The translations under genes and the position numbers were made by a program. A DNA stretch of 20,878 bases from SMAG-U1939 sp035763125 (GTDB taxonomy: Bacteria; Chloroflexota; Ktedonobacteria; Ktedonobacterales; JADMIN01), in contig DASUBU010000018.1 of the NCBI GenBank assembly GCA_035763125.1, positions 1 to 20,878 of the forward strand. Reading direction: 5' to 3'. How positions within the stretch are numbered: the stretch's first letter is position 1; each line of letters begins with the position of its first letter. The notes beneath the pieces were generated by a model. That model worked only from the letters and a program-made list of their open reading frames with translations. It was not told the origin of the DNA and searched no databases. Below are positions 1 to 6,436 of the stretch, in pieces.

Positions 1-404
1 AAGCTACGAACCCGCAGCAAGTGTGCTCCGCTGTATGTGACCGTTGCGCTGTCTCTCGCGCAGGATGGCTCTACTGACGATGGCTTTACTAAAGAACACT
101 CGTTTGACCTGCCATCCAGCATGGGTGCCTCGTGCACGTCACTCCGGTGTTGCACGATTACGTATGACGCTCAGAGGCAGCGCCACCCATGTAACGTATC
201 AGGTGCGACAACATGCAGAAGTACATGTTCGTTCGCCATCCGCTACGTGACGATCAAGCGTCGTGGGCACCAAGGGATTGACGACAATTTTGACGACAAG
301 GACAACAAACATCGATGAACGAGCGTGAACGATATGACCTATATTCTCGGGCATAGTGGGATCTGGCGGCCATGGGCGAACCAGGATGAACGAAAGAAAA
401 CGAG
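1..404. other. Gene-poor, lower-GC left flank (probable end of an integrated element)
   Basis: No convincing gene is visible here. The open frames are short, overlap on both strands, lack a Shine-Dalgarno site and encode cysteine/serine/arginine-rich sequence without recognisable motifs. Base composition is visibly lower in GC than the rest of the window. The stretch ends exactly where a tRNA-Trp 3' fragment begins, so I infer it is the terminal non-coding part of an element integrated at that tRNA. A tandem 10-base repeat lies near its right end. It could also simply be a long decayed intergenic region. Confidence 0.5.
278..299. repeat. Tandem 10-base direct repeat, candidate integrase arm-type site
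   Basis: The word TTGACGACAA occurs twice, at 278-287 and 290-299, with a 12-base period. It lies about 105 bases left of the tRNA-Trp fragment. Tyrosine integrases of the lambda/Tn916 class bind short direct 'arm' repeats placed within a couple of hundred bases of the crossover core, so the position fits. That role is inference; the repeat itself is seen directly. Confidence 0.4.
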
Positions 405-448
405 CTCCAAAACCGCAGGTTGCAGGTTCGATTCCTGTCCCACCTGCC
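405..448 (+). tRNA. tRNA-Trp (anticodon CCA) 3' fragment, candidate att site; not a complete tRNA
   Basis: The 3' part of a tRNA is readable in order: anticodon loop CTCCAAA (405-411, anticodon CCA), 3' anticodon strand ACCGC (412-416), variable loop AGGTT, T stem GCAGG (422-426), T loop TTCGATT, T stem CCTGT (434-438), acceptor strand CCCACCT (439-445) and discriminator G446 followed by CC. A G discriminator and CTCCAAA loop are typical of bacterial tRNA-Trp. The 5' half is absent: upstream there is no AGGTGGG acceptor strand, no D arm and no GCGGT strand to pair with ACCGC. Similarity starts abruptly at the anticodon loop, the usual edge of a tyrosine-recombinase attachment core. The fragment therefore looks like the copy left at the far end of an element inserted into tRNA-Trp. 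It is not expected to give a functional tRNA. Confidence 0.8.
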
Positions 449-481
449 CCGGCAAACCCTTCGGGCCGGTAGTTCATGGTT

Positions 482-501
482 GGAGCGACTCGTGACGCTC
501 C
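482..501 (-). terminator. Weak hairpin just after the hydroxylase operon
   Basis: GGAGCG (482-487) pairs with CGCTCC (496-501) around an 8-base loop, immediately downstream of the stop codon of the last gene in the minus-strand operon. There is no T-run after it, so it is at best a weak or factor-assisted terminator, or an mRNA 3'-end stabiliser. Confidence 0.3.
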
Positions 502-502
502 C

Positions 503-922
503 CTACGCGTCCACCGCCTCGATCACGATATCCTGCGCGCCCTCCCACAGGACCTTGCGGCCCATCTCACGGAGCTGTTCGTGGCCATCCGTGATGGTGA
601 TGAAGTGGTTGCCGGCCAGCCCGCCGAGCTTGCTGCCGAAGGCGCAGGAGCCGTAGGGAAAGAGAATCTCGGTCTCGCTGTAGCCGCCGGGATAGAAGAG
701 AATCTGGCCCGGCGCGGGGTAGCGCGTGGCGTCCTCCCACGGCACGTCGAGCTTGAAGTCGCCCAGTGGAATCCAGCACGCCTCACCGCTCCAGCGCGCG
801 TGGATGATCTTCTGCCGATAGGGCAGCAGCCTGGCGAACTCAGCGCAGGTCTTGGGAGACGCTTGCTCCTCGAAGCGCGCGCTGTAGACGTACGGACCGA
901 CAGTGATGCGCAGGGTAGTCAT
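503..922 (-). CDS. DUF3830 family protein (cyclophilin-like fold)
   Basis: A 139-residue cytosolic protein recognised as the DUF3830 family from its characteristic blocks: ARFEEQASPKTCAEF near residues 15-29, HARWSGEACWIPLGD near 41-55, PAPGQILFYPGGYSETEIL near 69-87 and LAGNHFITI near 102-110. The family is full length at 130-140 residues and is related in fold to the cyclophilin-like protein TM1367; no biochemical function is established. Its ATG overlaps the stop of the molybdenum subunit as ATGA (919-922), and AAAGGGGTG lies about 7 bases upstream, so it is translationally coupled to the hydroxylase. No signal peptide or membrane segment. The link suggests a role in handling the substrate or product of the hydroxylase, but this is inference only. 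Confidence 0.85.
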   Translation of the reverse strand: MTTLRITVGPYVYSARFEEQASPKTCAEFARLLPYRQKIIHARWSGEACWIPLGDFKLDVPWEDATRYPAPGQILFYPGGYSETEILFPYGSCAFGSKLGGLAGNHFITITDGHEQLREMGRKVLWEGAQDIVIEAVDA

Positions 923-3117
923 GGGCTATCACCCCTTTGGCTTTGTAGAGCGAAGAGCACGCGCTCGGGCGTCATCGGCTGCTGGCTGAGCCAGACGCCG
1001 GTCGCGTCGTGGATCGCAGCGGCCACCGCCGGGGCGAAGGGCACCAGCGCCATCTCGGCCACGCCGCGCGCGCCGTACGGCCCTTCGGGGTCGGCCAGCT
1101 CCAGGATGATGGGATAGACCTCCGGCGGCATGTCGAGAATCGTGGGCAGCAGGTAGGTGCTGAGATAGGGCGTCAGCACGCGGCCGTCGCGCACCTGGAA
1201 GTCTTCGAGCAGCGCGTAGCCCAGCGCCTGCGCCAGACAGCCCTCGATCTGCCCCTCCACCTGCTGGCGGTTGATCGCCCGCCCCACGTCGTGCACGCTG
1301 ACGATCTTGAGCACCTGCACCTGGCCGGTCAGCGTGTTGACCTCGACTTCGACGGCCTGCGCCGCGTAGCCGTAGCAGTAGTTCGGCCGCCCCGCCCCGG
1401 TGACGGGATCGAGCGCGGTGGTCGGCGTCGGGCGGAACTGAATCGTCGCCTCGGCGGCGTACTCCTCCGCCGCGCTCCACTTCGCGCGAGCGGCAAGCGC
1501 AGCGTCATGCACGGCGCGGCCACCCATCAGCGTCATGCGCGAGGCGGAGGCGCTGCCGGCGTTGGGCGCTTCGGCGCTGTCGTCGGTCACCATCTCCACG
1601 CGCTCCAGCGGGATGCCCAGCGCCTCGGCGGCGATCTGGCGCAGGGCGAGGTGCGCGCCCTGGCCCACGTCCGCCGCGCCGATGCGCACCCGCGCGTGCT
1701 CCAGCTCAGCCGTGCCGAATAGCTCGACGGTGGCGGTGGATTGCTCAGGGAAGCCGAAGGAGTAGCCGACGTTCTTGATGCCGCAGGCGAGGCCGACGCC
1801 ACGCCGCAGGTGGGGCGCGGGATGCGCACGGGGCTGGCCATAGCCCAGCCGCGCGCGGGCCTCGTCTAGACAGCGCTCCAGCACCGGCAGCGCGCTGACG
1901 CCCGCCGGCACGGGATTCTGCGTCGGCTCCAGGCTACCCTCGCGGTAGATATTGCGGCGGCGCAACTCGGCAGGGTCCATGCCCAGCGCGTGGGCCAGGC
2001 GCGTCACCATGCTCTCGGCGGCGAACTGGGCCTGCGGTGCGCCGAAGCCGCGGAAGGCGCCGGCGGGGAGGTTGTTCGTGTAGACTACGTAGCCGTCCAC
2101 GGACAGATTGGGAATCTCGTAGCAGCCGGTGGCGAAGAGCGTCGCGCACTTGAGCACCTCGACGCTGGTGGAGGCGTAGGCGCCGCCGTCGGCCAGCACC
2201 TCGGCCCGCACGGCGGTGATGCGTCCCTCGCGCGTCGCGCCCCACGTGCAGCGGATCGTCATCGGGTGCCGCTTGTGGTGGGCGATCATGGACTCCTCGC
2301 GGCTCCACTGCAGCGCGACCGGCCGGCGCAGCTTCCAGGCGGCGAGCGCGAGCAGGTGCTGGATCGAGAGGTCCTCGCGCCCGCCGAAGGCGCCGCCAAT
2401 CGCGGCGTACTGGACGACCACCTGCTCGGGCGGTAACTGGAGCATCTCGGCGATCTGGCGGCGGTCTTCGTGGAGCCATTGGCCAGCGGTGCGCACGACC
2501 AGGCGGCCATCCGGCTCGACCCAGGCGACGCCGGCCTCCGGCTGGAGGAAGGCGTGCTCCTGCCAGGTCGTGTGGAACTCGCCGTCGAGCACCACATCGG
2601 CCGCGGCGAAGGCGGCGTCGGGATCGCCTTTGCGCAGCGGAACATGCAGCAGCACGTTGCTCTCGCGCTCGGCATGCACCAGCGGGGCGTCCGTCGCGAG
2701 CGCGGCGCGCGGATCAGTGACGGCTGGCAGGTCGTCGTACTCAACAGCGACCAGAGCGGCTCCCGCTTCGGCGGCCTCCTTCGTCTCGGCGGCGACCAGC
2801 GCGACCTTGTCGCCGGTGAAGCGCACGAGATCGCCGCACAGCGCCGGCTGATCGGGCTCGACCAGTCCATAGGCGTTGTACGGCACGTCGGCGGCGGTCA
2901 GCACGGCGACCACGCCGGGATGAGCCAGCGCGGCTTCGCTGTTGATGCGGAGGATACGCGCGTGGGGCCGGCCGGCGAAGACCACGCATAGATGCAGCAT
3001 GCCGGGGCGGATCAGGTCGGCGGGATAGGCAGCCTCGCCGGTCACTTTGGCCAGTGCGTCCGGCCGCGGGACGGAAGTCCCGATCAGGCTTGGCGGGGTG
3101 GGGACAGGGATGGTCAT
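919..3117 (-). CDS. Xanthine dehydrogenase-family molybdopterin-binding subunit
   Basis: A 732-residue catalytic subunit of a molybdenum hydroxylase, which inserts water-derived oxygen into an N-heterocycle or aldehyde at Mo-molybdopterin. The N-terminal aldehyde oxidase/xanthine dehydrogenase a/b domain spans about residues 20-130 and the Mo-cofactor domains follow to the end. Family motifs are present: QEHAFLQPEA (about 186-195), GGAFGGRED (241-249), GAFRGFGAPQ (353-362), DVGQGAH and GARGVAE, whose final Glu (about 688) matches the general-base Glu of xanthine dehydrogenase. The loop at 353-362 is the FRGFG type, not the Cys-bearing loop of CO dehydrogenase, so CO oxidation is unlikely. Length is slightly under the usual 750-780. 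Its ATG overlaps the upstream stop as ATGA (3114-3117) with GGAGGGG before it. Substrate cannot be read from the sequence; no purine-pathway genes are adjacent. Confidence 0.92.
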   Translation of the reverse strand: MTIPVPTPPSLIGTSVPRPDALAKVTGEAAYPADLIRPGMLHLCVVFAGRPHARILRINSEAALAHPGVVAVLTAADVPYNAYGLVEPDQPALCGDLVRFTGDKVALVAAETKEAAEAGAALVAVEYDDLPAVTDPRAALATDAPLVHAERESNVLLHVPLRKGDPDAAFAAADVVLDGEFHTTWQEHAFLQPEAGVAWVEPDGRLVVRTAGQWLHEDRRQIAEMLQLPPEQVVVQYAAIGGAFGGREDLSIQHLLALAAWKLRRPVALQWSREESMIAHHKRHPMTIRCTWGATREGRITAVRAEVLADGGAYASTSVEVLKCATLFATGCYEIPNLSVDGYVVYTNNLPAGAFRGFGAPQAQFAAESMVTRLAHALGMDPAELRRRNIYREGSLEPTQNPVPAGVSALPVLERCLDEARARLGYGQPRAHPAPHLRRGVGLACGIKNVGYSFGFPEQSTATVELFGTAELEHARVRIGAADVGQGAHLALRQIAAEALGIPLERVEMVTDDSAEAPNAGSASASRMTLMGGRAVHDAALAARAKWSAAEEYAAEATIQFRPTPTTALDPVTGAGRPNYCYGYAAQAVEVEVNTLTGQVQVLKIVSVHDVGRAINRQQVEGQIEGCLAQALGYALLEDFQVRDGRVLTPYLSTYLLPTILDMPPEVYPIILELADPEGPYGARGVAEMALVPFAPAVAAAIHDATGVWLSQQPMTPERVLFALQSQRGDSP

Positions 3118-4580
3118 GCGTCCCCTCCGGCGGCCAGCACAGCGTCAATGATCTTGCGGTAGCCGGTGCAGCGGCACAGATTCCCGCTGAGAGCCGTCTG
3201 GATCTCGTCAAGGCTGGGATGGGGCCGCTCGTCGAGCAGCTTGGCGCCGGCCATCAGCATACCGGGGATGCAGAAGCCGCACTGCACCGCACCGTGCTCA
3301 ATGAACGCGCGCTGCAACGGGTGGAGGTTCTCACCCCCCGACCCCAAGCCCTCAGTGGGGGAACCCTTCTCCATGCGCGGCGAGGGGGAGGCAGAGGCGA
3401 GGCCCTCGATCGTCGTGACCTGCGCACCGTGTGCCTGGGCCGCGGGAACGAGGCACGACATCACCGCTTGCCCGCCGAGCCAGACGGTGCAGGCGCCGCA
3501 CTCGCCCTCGGCGCAGCCCTCCTTCGGGCCGGTCAGCCGGGCGTCCTTGCGCAGCGCGTCAAGCAACGATTTGCTCTCTGCGCCGGGCGGCAGCTCGTAT
3601 GGCCGTCCGTTGATGGTGGTGGCGATGATGCCGGAGAAACGTGACTCCGGTTGCTGCGGACGGAAAGGAGTCAGAGGCAGGGCTTCGAGCAGGATAGGGG
3701 CAGCGGGGAAGCCGTCGCGCTCGCGGCCGCTGGCGAGGCGACGCAGGCCCTCGGCAACCAATCCGGAGAGCGCGGCGAGCCGGTACCGCGCGCTGCCGCG
3801 CACGTCGTCAATCGGCGTGACGTCCTGAGTAGCGAGCCGGCCAGCCTCGGCGCACGCCTCGGCGTCCAGACGCCGACCGGCGAGGTAGGCCTCGGCGGAG
3901 GGGGCGCGGACGATGGTGGGGGCGACGCAGCCGAGCGCGATGCTGGCATCCACGACGGTCTCGCCATCCAGCGTCACCACGAAGGCAACGTTGATCACCG
4001 AGATAGCCTGCGCGCGGCGCAGTCCCAGCTTGAGGAAGAGACCGCGCTGGTTGGGTCGCAGCGCGGGGACTCGCACCTCGCGCAACAGCTCACCGGGCCG
4101 CAGCGCCGTCTTGCGCACGCCGTGGTAGAAATCACGCAGCGGCACGATCCGCTCGCCGCCGGCCTTGCCGGTGAGCACGAGCGTGGCGTCGAGCGCGACG
4201 AGCGGCGTGATGGTGTCGTTGGCCGGCGAAGCAGTGACGAGGTTTCCGGCGACGGTGGCGCGCGTCCGAATTTGGGGCGCGCCAACCTCCCAGCAGGCCT
4301 GGGCGAGCGGGAGGACGCGGGCGACGCAAGCCGGCGAGGCGATGACGTCGTTGTGGGTGGCAAGCGCGCCGAGTGCCAGTGCGTCGCCATCCTCGCGCAC
4401 GTACTTGAGGTCGCGGACGGCGGTCACGTCAATCAGCGTCGCCGTAGGCAGGATGCCGCGCGAAAGCTCGACCAGCACATCGGTGCCGCCAGCCACGAGA
4501 CGCGTGTGACCGGCGTGCTGATCGAGCAGATCCAGCAGCTCATCGAGGCTGGCTGGGCGCAGAAAGGTTTGCCACGGCAT
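3114..4580 (-). CDS. Molybdenum hydroxylase FAD-binding / [2Fe-2S] fusion subunit
   Basis: A 488-residue fusion of the two electron-transfer subunits of a xanthine dehydrogenase-type enzyme. Residues 1 to about 290 are the FAD-binding PCMH/CO-dehydrogenase flavoprotein module (VAGGTDVL at 30-37, RTRATVAGN at 105-113) with its C-terminal domain. From about 315 a CoxS-type iron-sulphur domain follows: C356, C361, C364 and C376 hold the plant-type cluster, and C434, C437, C469 and C471 the second. Electrons would pass Mo to 2Fe-2S to FAD. In eukaryotic xanthine dehydrogenase the order is FeS then FAD; here it is reversed. Residues about 395-420, between the two cluster halves, are an extra Ser/Gly/Pro-rich segment encoded by a palindromic repeat. 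The ATG at 4580 is chosen because AAGGA lies 9 bases upstream; a TTG at 4631 in frame has no such support. Confidence 0.9.
   Translation of the reverse strand: MPWQTFLRPASLDELLDLLDQHAGHTRLVAGGTDVLVELSRGILPTATLIDVTAVRDLKYVREDGDALALGALATHNDVIASPACVARVLPLAQACWEVGAPQIRTRATVAGNLVTASPANDTITPLVALDATLVLTGKAGGERIVPLRDFYHGVRKTALRPGELLREVRVPALRPNQRGLFLKLGLRRAQAISVINVAFVVTLDGETVVDASIALGCVAPTIVRAPSAEAYLAGRRLDAEACAEAGRLATQDVTPIDDVRGSARYRLAALSGLVAEGLRRLASGRERDGFPAAPILLEALPLTPFRPQQPESRFSGIIATTINGRPYELPPGAESKSLLDALRKDARLTGPKEGCAEGECGACTVWLGGQAVMSCLVPAAQAHGAQVTTIEGLASASPSPRMEKGSPTEGLGSGGENLHPLQRAFIEHGAVQCGFCIPGMLMAGAKLLDERPHPSLDEIQTALSGNLCRCTGYRKIIDAVLAAGGDA
3326..3398. repeat. GC-rich palindromic repeat (copy A) inside the FAD/FeS gene
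   Basis: About 70 bases containing CTCACCCCCCGACCCC (3330-3345) and GCGGCGAGGGGGA (3377-3389). The first word recurs with one mismatch, inverted, at 12149-12164, and the second recurs exactly at 8021-8033. It encodes an in-frame stretch of roughly 24 residues where related iron-sulphur subunits have only a short Gly-rich turn before the LHPLQ motif, so it looks like an insertion that kept the reading frame. Confidence 0.6.
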
Positions 4581-4634
4581 CGTGGTGGGTCCTTCGCTGG
4601 AAGCGGCTCGCCACGCGAGTGCTACGCGCAACGG

Positions 4635-4919
4635 CTAGACGTACGAGGTCCAGGCAGTGGAGTCGTCGTCGCGGGCGGTCTCGTCGCTGCCGTCTGGGGA
4701 CTGGGCAGCGCCGGGGGCGGCATCAGGGGCGCCGGGCCGGTGCAGGCGCGTGAGGCTGTCAATCTGCGAGCGACGGTAGAGGCGCATGCGCTTGATACCC
4801 TGCCGATAGCTCTCGAGCAGGCCGCGGCTGACGTACGCATAGAGAGTGGCGGGCTTGACGCCCAGCAGCGCGCAGGCCTCCTGAGCGGTCAGGAATTCCT
4901 CACCGTCCATCACAATCAT
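4635..4919 (-). CDS. Helix-turn-helix (MerR/excisionase-like, HTH_17) DNA-binding protein
   Basis: A 94-residue protein with a winged-helix HTH at residues 9-60: FLTAQEACALLGVKPATLYAY is the helix-turn-helix and RMRLYRRSQIDSL the wing and following helix. The rest (about 61-94) is an acidic, Ala/Pro/Asp-rich tail with no fold signal and no ligand-binding domain. The TLYAYVSRGLL block is one I associate with the N-terminal HTH of citrate-synthase-family proteins in other GC-rich bacteria; here the HTH is a separate gene divergent from citrate synthase. It heads the hydroxylase operon, with a 54-base gap to the next gene. GGGAGG sits 5 bases before the ATG at 4919, preferred to the ATG at 4910. 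Likely a transcription factor acting in the adjacent divergent promoter region; an autoregulator of the hydroxylase operon is equally possible. Confidence 0.8.
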   Translation of the reverse strand: MIVMDGEEFLTAQEACALLGVKPATLYAYVSRGLLESYRQGIKRMRLYRRSQIDSLTRLHRPGAPDAAPGAAQSPDGSDETARDDDSTAWTSYV

Positions 4920-4998
4920 AGCCGCCTCCCAATGCCGTCAGCAGGCTTTCGCCGCACGCCCGCCGGGCTATGGGGCATGCCCACCTCACTCTCACGCC

Positions 4999-5028
4999 AG
5001 TATAAGCTGTGCGGCGGTTGGGCGTCAA
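4999..5028 (-). promoter_or_regulatory. Sigma-70-type promoter of the HTH/hydroxylase operon
   Basis: On the minus strand TTGACG (5028-5023) and TATACT (5004-4999) are separated by 18 bases; each matches the consensus at five of six positions. Transcription would start near 4992, giving a leader of about 70 bases before the HTH start codon. Confidence 0.7.
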
Positions 5029-5048
5029 CGCGGTACCACCGTAAGCAC

Positions 5049-5078
5049 TAGACAAATCAACACAAATCAAGGTACATT
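5049..5078 (+). promoter_or_regulatory. Candidate citrate synthase promoter with operator in the spacer
   Basis: TAGACA (5049-5054) and TACATT (5073-5078) are separated by 18 bases, four of six consensus positions each. The spacer is almost filled by two CAAATCAA repeats. The likely start near 5085 leaves a leader of about 107 bases. It is back to back with the minus-strand promoter at 4999-5028. Confidence 0.5.
5053..5070. promoter_or_regulatory. Direct-repeat operator candidate between the divergent promoters
   Basis: CAAATCAA occurs at 5053-5060 and 5063-5070, exactly 10 bases (one helical turn) apart, in an otherwise GC-rich region. It occupies the spacer of the citrate synthase promoter and lies just upstream of the minus-strand -35, so a bound protein could affect both. 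The neighbouring HTH protein is the obvious candidate ligand, by inference. Confidence 0.45.
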
Positions 5079-5192
5079 GTAGAGTGGCGGCGGCGAGCGT
5101 CGCACGCCCAACCCCTGCTCCACGCACTGTCGCGGCGGGCAGGCCGGATTCCCGATCGAGTGGTTCCTGTCAGCGCAGCGAGGAGCACGACG

Positions 5193-6329
5193 ATGACCTC
5201 AGCGAAGGGGCTTGATGGTGTGGTGGTCGCCTCCACCAAGGTCGGCCACGTATTCGGCGAAGAAGGCCGGTTGGTCTATCGCGGCTACGATATCGGGCAG
5301 CTCGCGGCCAAGGCGACCTTTGAAGAAGTCTGTTATCTGCTCTGGAACGGCAAGCTGCCCAACCGCCAGGAGCTCGCGCAGCTTAACGAGCAGATGCGCT
5401 CGCAGCGCGCCCTCAACGATGCGGCCGTCGCCGCGCTGAAGGGGCTGCCGCGCTCGACTGTGCCGATGGACGCGCTGCGCACGGTGGTCTCCGCCGTGGG
5501 CGCCGCCGATCCCATTGACGGGCACCCGACCCAGGCGCAGGCCATCCGGCTGGCGGCGGTGTTTCCGACGATCGTCGCCGGCTTCTACCGCCACAGCCAG
5601 GGCAAGGATCTGGTCCCGCCGGACCGCACGCTCAGCCATGCGGCAAACTATCTCTACATGCTGACCGGTGAGCAGCCGCCACAGAACCACGTCGCGAGCC
5701 TGGATACGTACCTCGTGCTGCTGGCCGATCATGGCATGAACGCCTCGACCTTCACCTGCCGCGTGATCGCCTCGACCGAGTCGGATATCTGCTCCAGCAT
5801 TGTCGGCGGCATCGGCGCGCTGAAGGGGCCGCTGCACGGCGGCGCCCCCGCGCTGGTGATGGACATGCTCGACGCCATTCGCGCGCGGCCCGAGGCGGAT
5901 ACCAACGCCAAGATTCGCGCGTATGTGGATCAGACGCTGGCGAGCCACGGCAAGCTGATGGGCTTCGGCCACCGCGTCTACCGCACCACCGACCCGCGCG
6001 CCGAGATCCTGCGCGAGATGGCGCGGCAGGCTTCGACGCCGGAGTTCTTCGCGCTAGCGCGCGGCACCGAGGACTACGCGATCGAGGCGCTCAATCGCGA
6101 CAAGCCGGGGCGACGGCTCTACACGAACGTTGAGTTCTACTCCGCGGCGGTGCTCGGCTCGGTTGGGCTGCCGCGCGAGTACTTCCCCGCGACCTTCGCC
6201 GTCAGCCGCGTGGCGGGCTGGACGGCGCACGTGCTGGAGCAGATGGAGGCCAACCGCCTGATCCGGCCGCAGTCCGAGTACGAAGGGCCGCAGGGCAAGC
6301 AGTTCCAGCCGGTAGATCTGCGCGCGTAG
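5193..6329 (+). CDS. Citrate synthase (type I, short form); 2-methylcitrate synthase possible
   Basis: A 378-residue cytosolic enzyme condensing acetyl-CoA with oxaloacetate (or propionyl-CoA, if a methylcitrate synthase). Length fits the short Gram-positive/archaeal-type dimeric forms, without the N-terminal domain of the hexameric NADH-sensitive enzymes. Active-site blocks are HGMNASTF (H180), GPLHGGAP (H215) and GFGHRVY (H260). The last catalytic position, Asp in the NVDFYS block of E. coli GltA, is Glu314 here (NVEFYS). The ATG at 5193 is chosen because GAGGAG lies 7 bases upstream and the family begins about here; an in-frame ATG-less extension to 5160 is not needed. It stands alone between a divergent HTH gene and a strong terminator. 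No prp genes are nearby, so citrate versus methylcitrate cannot be settled. Confidence 0.9.
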   Translation: MTSAKGLDGVVVASTKVGHVFGEEGRLVYRGYDIGQLAAKATFEEVCYLLWNGKLPNRQELAQLNEQMRSQRALNDAAVAALKGLPRSTVPMDALRTVVSAVGAADPIDGHPTQAQAIRLAAVFPTIVAGFYRHSQGKDLVPPDRTLSHAANYLYMLTGEQPPQNHVASLDTYLVLLADHGMNASTFTCRVIASTESDICSSIVGGIGALKGPLHGGAPALVMDMLDAIRARPEADTNAKIRAYVDQTLASHGKLMGFGHRVYRTTDPRAEILREMARQASTPEFFALARGTEDYAIEALNRDKPGRRLYTNVEFYSAAVLGSVGLPREYFPATFAVSRVAGWTAHVLEQMEANRLIRPQSEYEGPQGKQFQPVDLRA

Positions 6330-6345
6330 CACTCGTCCGCACCGG

Positions 6346-6396
6346 CAGTGCCAGCCTCCTCGTGCATGATCTGCAGAGGGGCTGGCACTGTTTCTG
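6346..6396 (+). terminator. Rho-independent terminator of citrate synthase
   Basis: CAGTGCCAGCC (6346-6356) pairs perfectly with GGCTGGCACTG (6380-6390). After one unpaired T, CCTC (6358-6361) and GAGG (6376-6379) extend the stem to 15 pairs, and TTTCTGT follows. It starts 16 bases after the stop. The stem also lies beyond the convergent MFS gene, but without a T-run on that strand. Confidence 0.85.
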
Positions 6397-6422
6397 TCAG
6401 CCAACATTCCCACGCGCGCCGG

Positions 6423-6436
6423 TCAACACAAATCAA
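6423..6436. repeat. Second copy of the 14-base word from the citrate synthase promoter
   Basis: TCAACACAAATCAA at 6423-6436 is identical to 5057-5070, in the same orientation. The two copies bracket the citrate synthase gene and its terminator. This copy overlaps the stop codon of the minus-strand MFS gene. It may be a second binding site or coincidence. Confidence 0.4.

Noticed and set aside
37..318. Plus-strand 93-codon open frame in the left flank
   Set aside because: No SD, no recognisable motif, Cys/Ser/Arg-rich composition and a competing overlapping frame; it looks like chance.
199..477. Minus-strand frame containing the peptide GTGIEPATCGFG
   Set aside because: This peptide is the well-known false translation of the antisense of a tRNA 3' end; it coincides with the tRNA-Trp fragment at 405-448, so it is not a protein.
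919..4580. Aerobic CO dehydrogenase (CoxLMS)
   Set aside because: The active-site loop is FRGFG-type rather than the Cys-containing CO dehydrogenase loop, and the FAD and FeS parts are fused; another substrate is more likely.
4581..4631. Longer TTG start of the FAD/FeS fusion gene
   Set aside because: The ATG at 4580 has AAGGA at a proper distance and begins like other flavoprotein subunits.
5057..6436. Citrate synthase as a transposon cassette
   Set aside because: Only a 14-base direct repeat brackets it; there is no transposase and there are no terminal inverted repeats.
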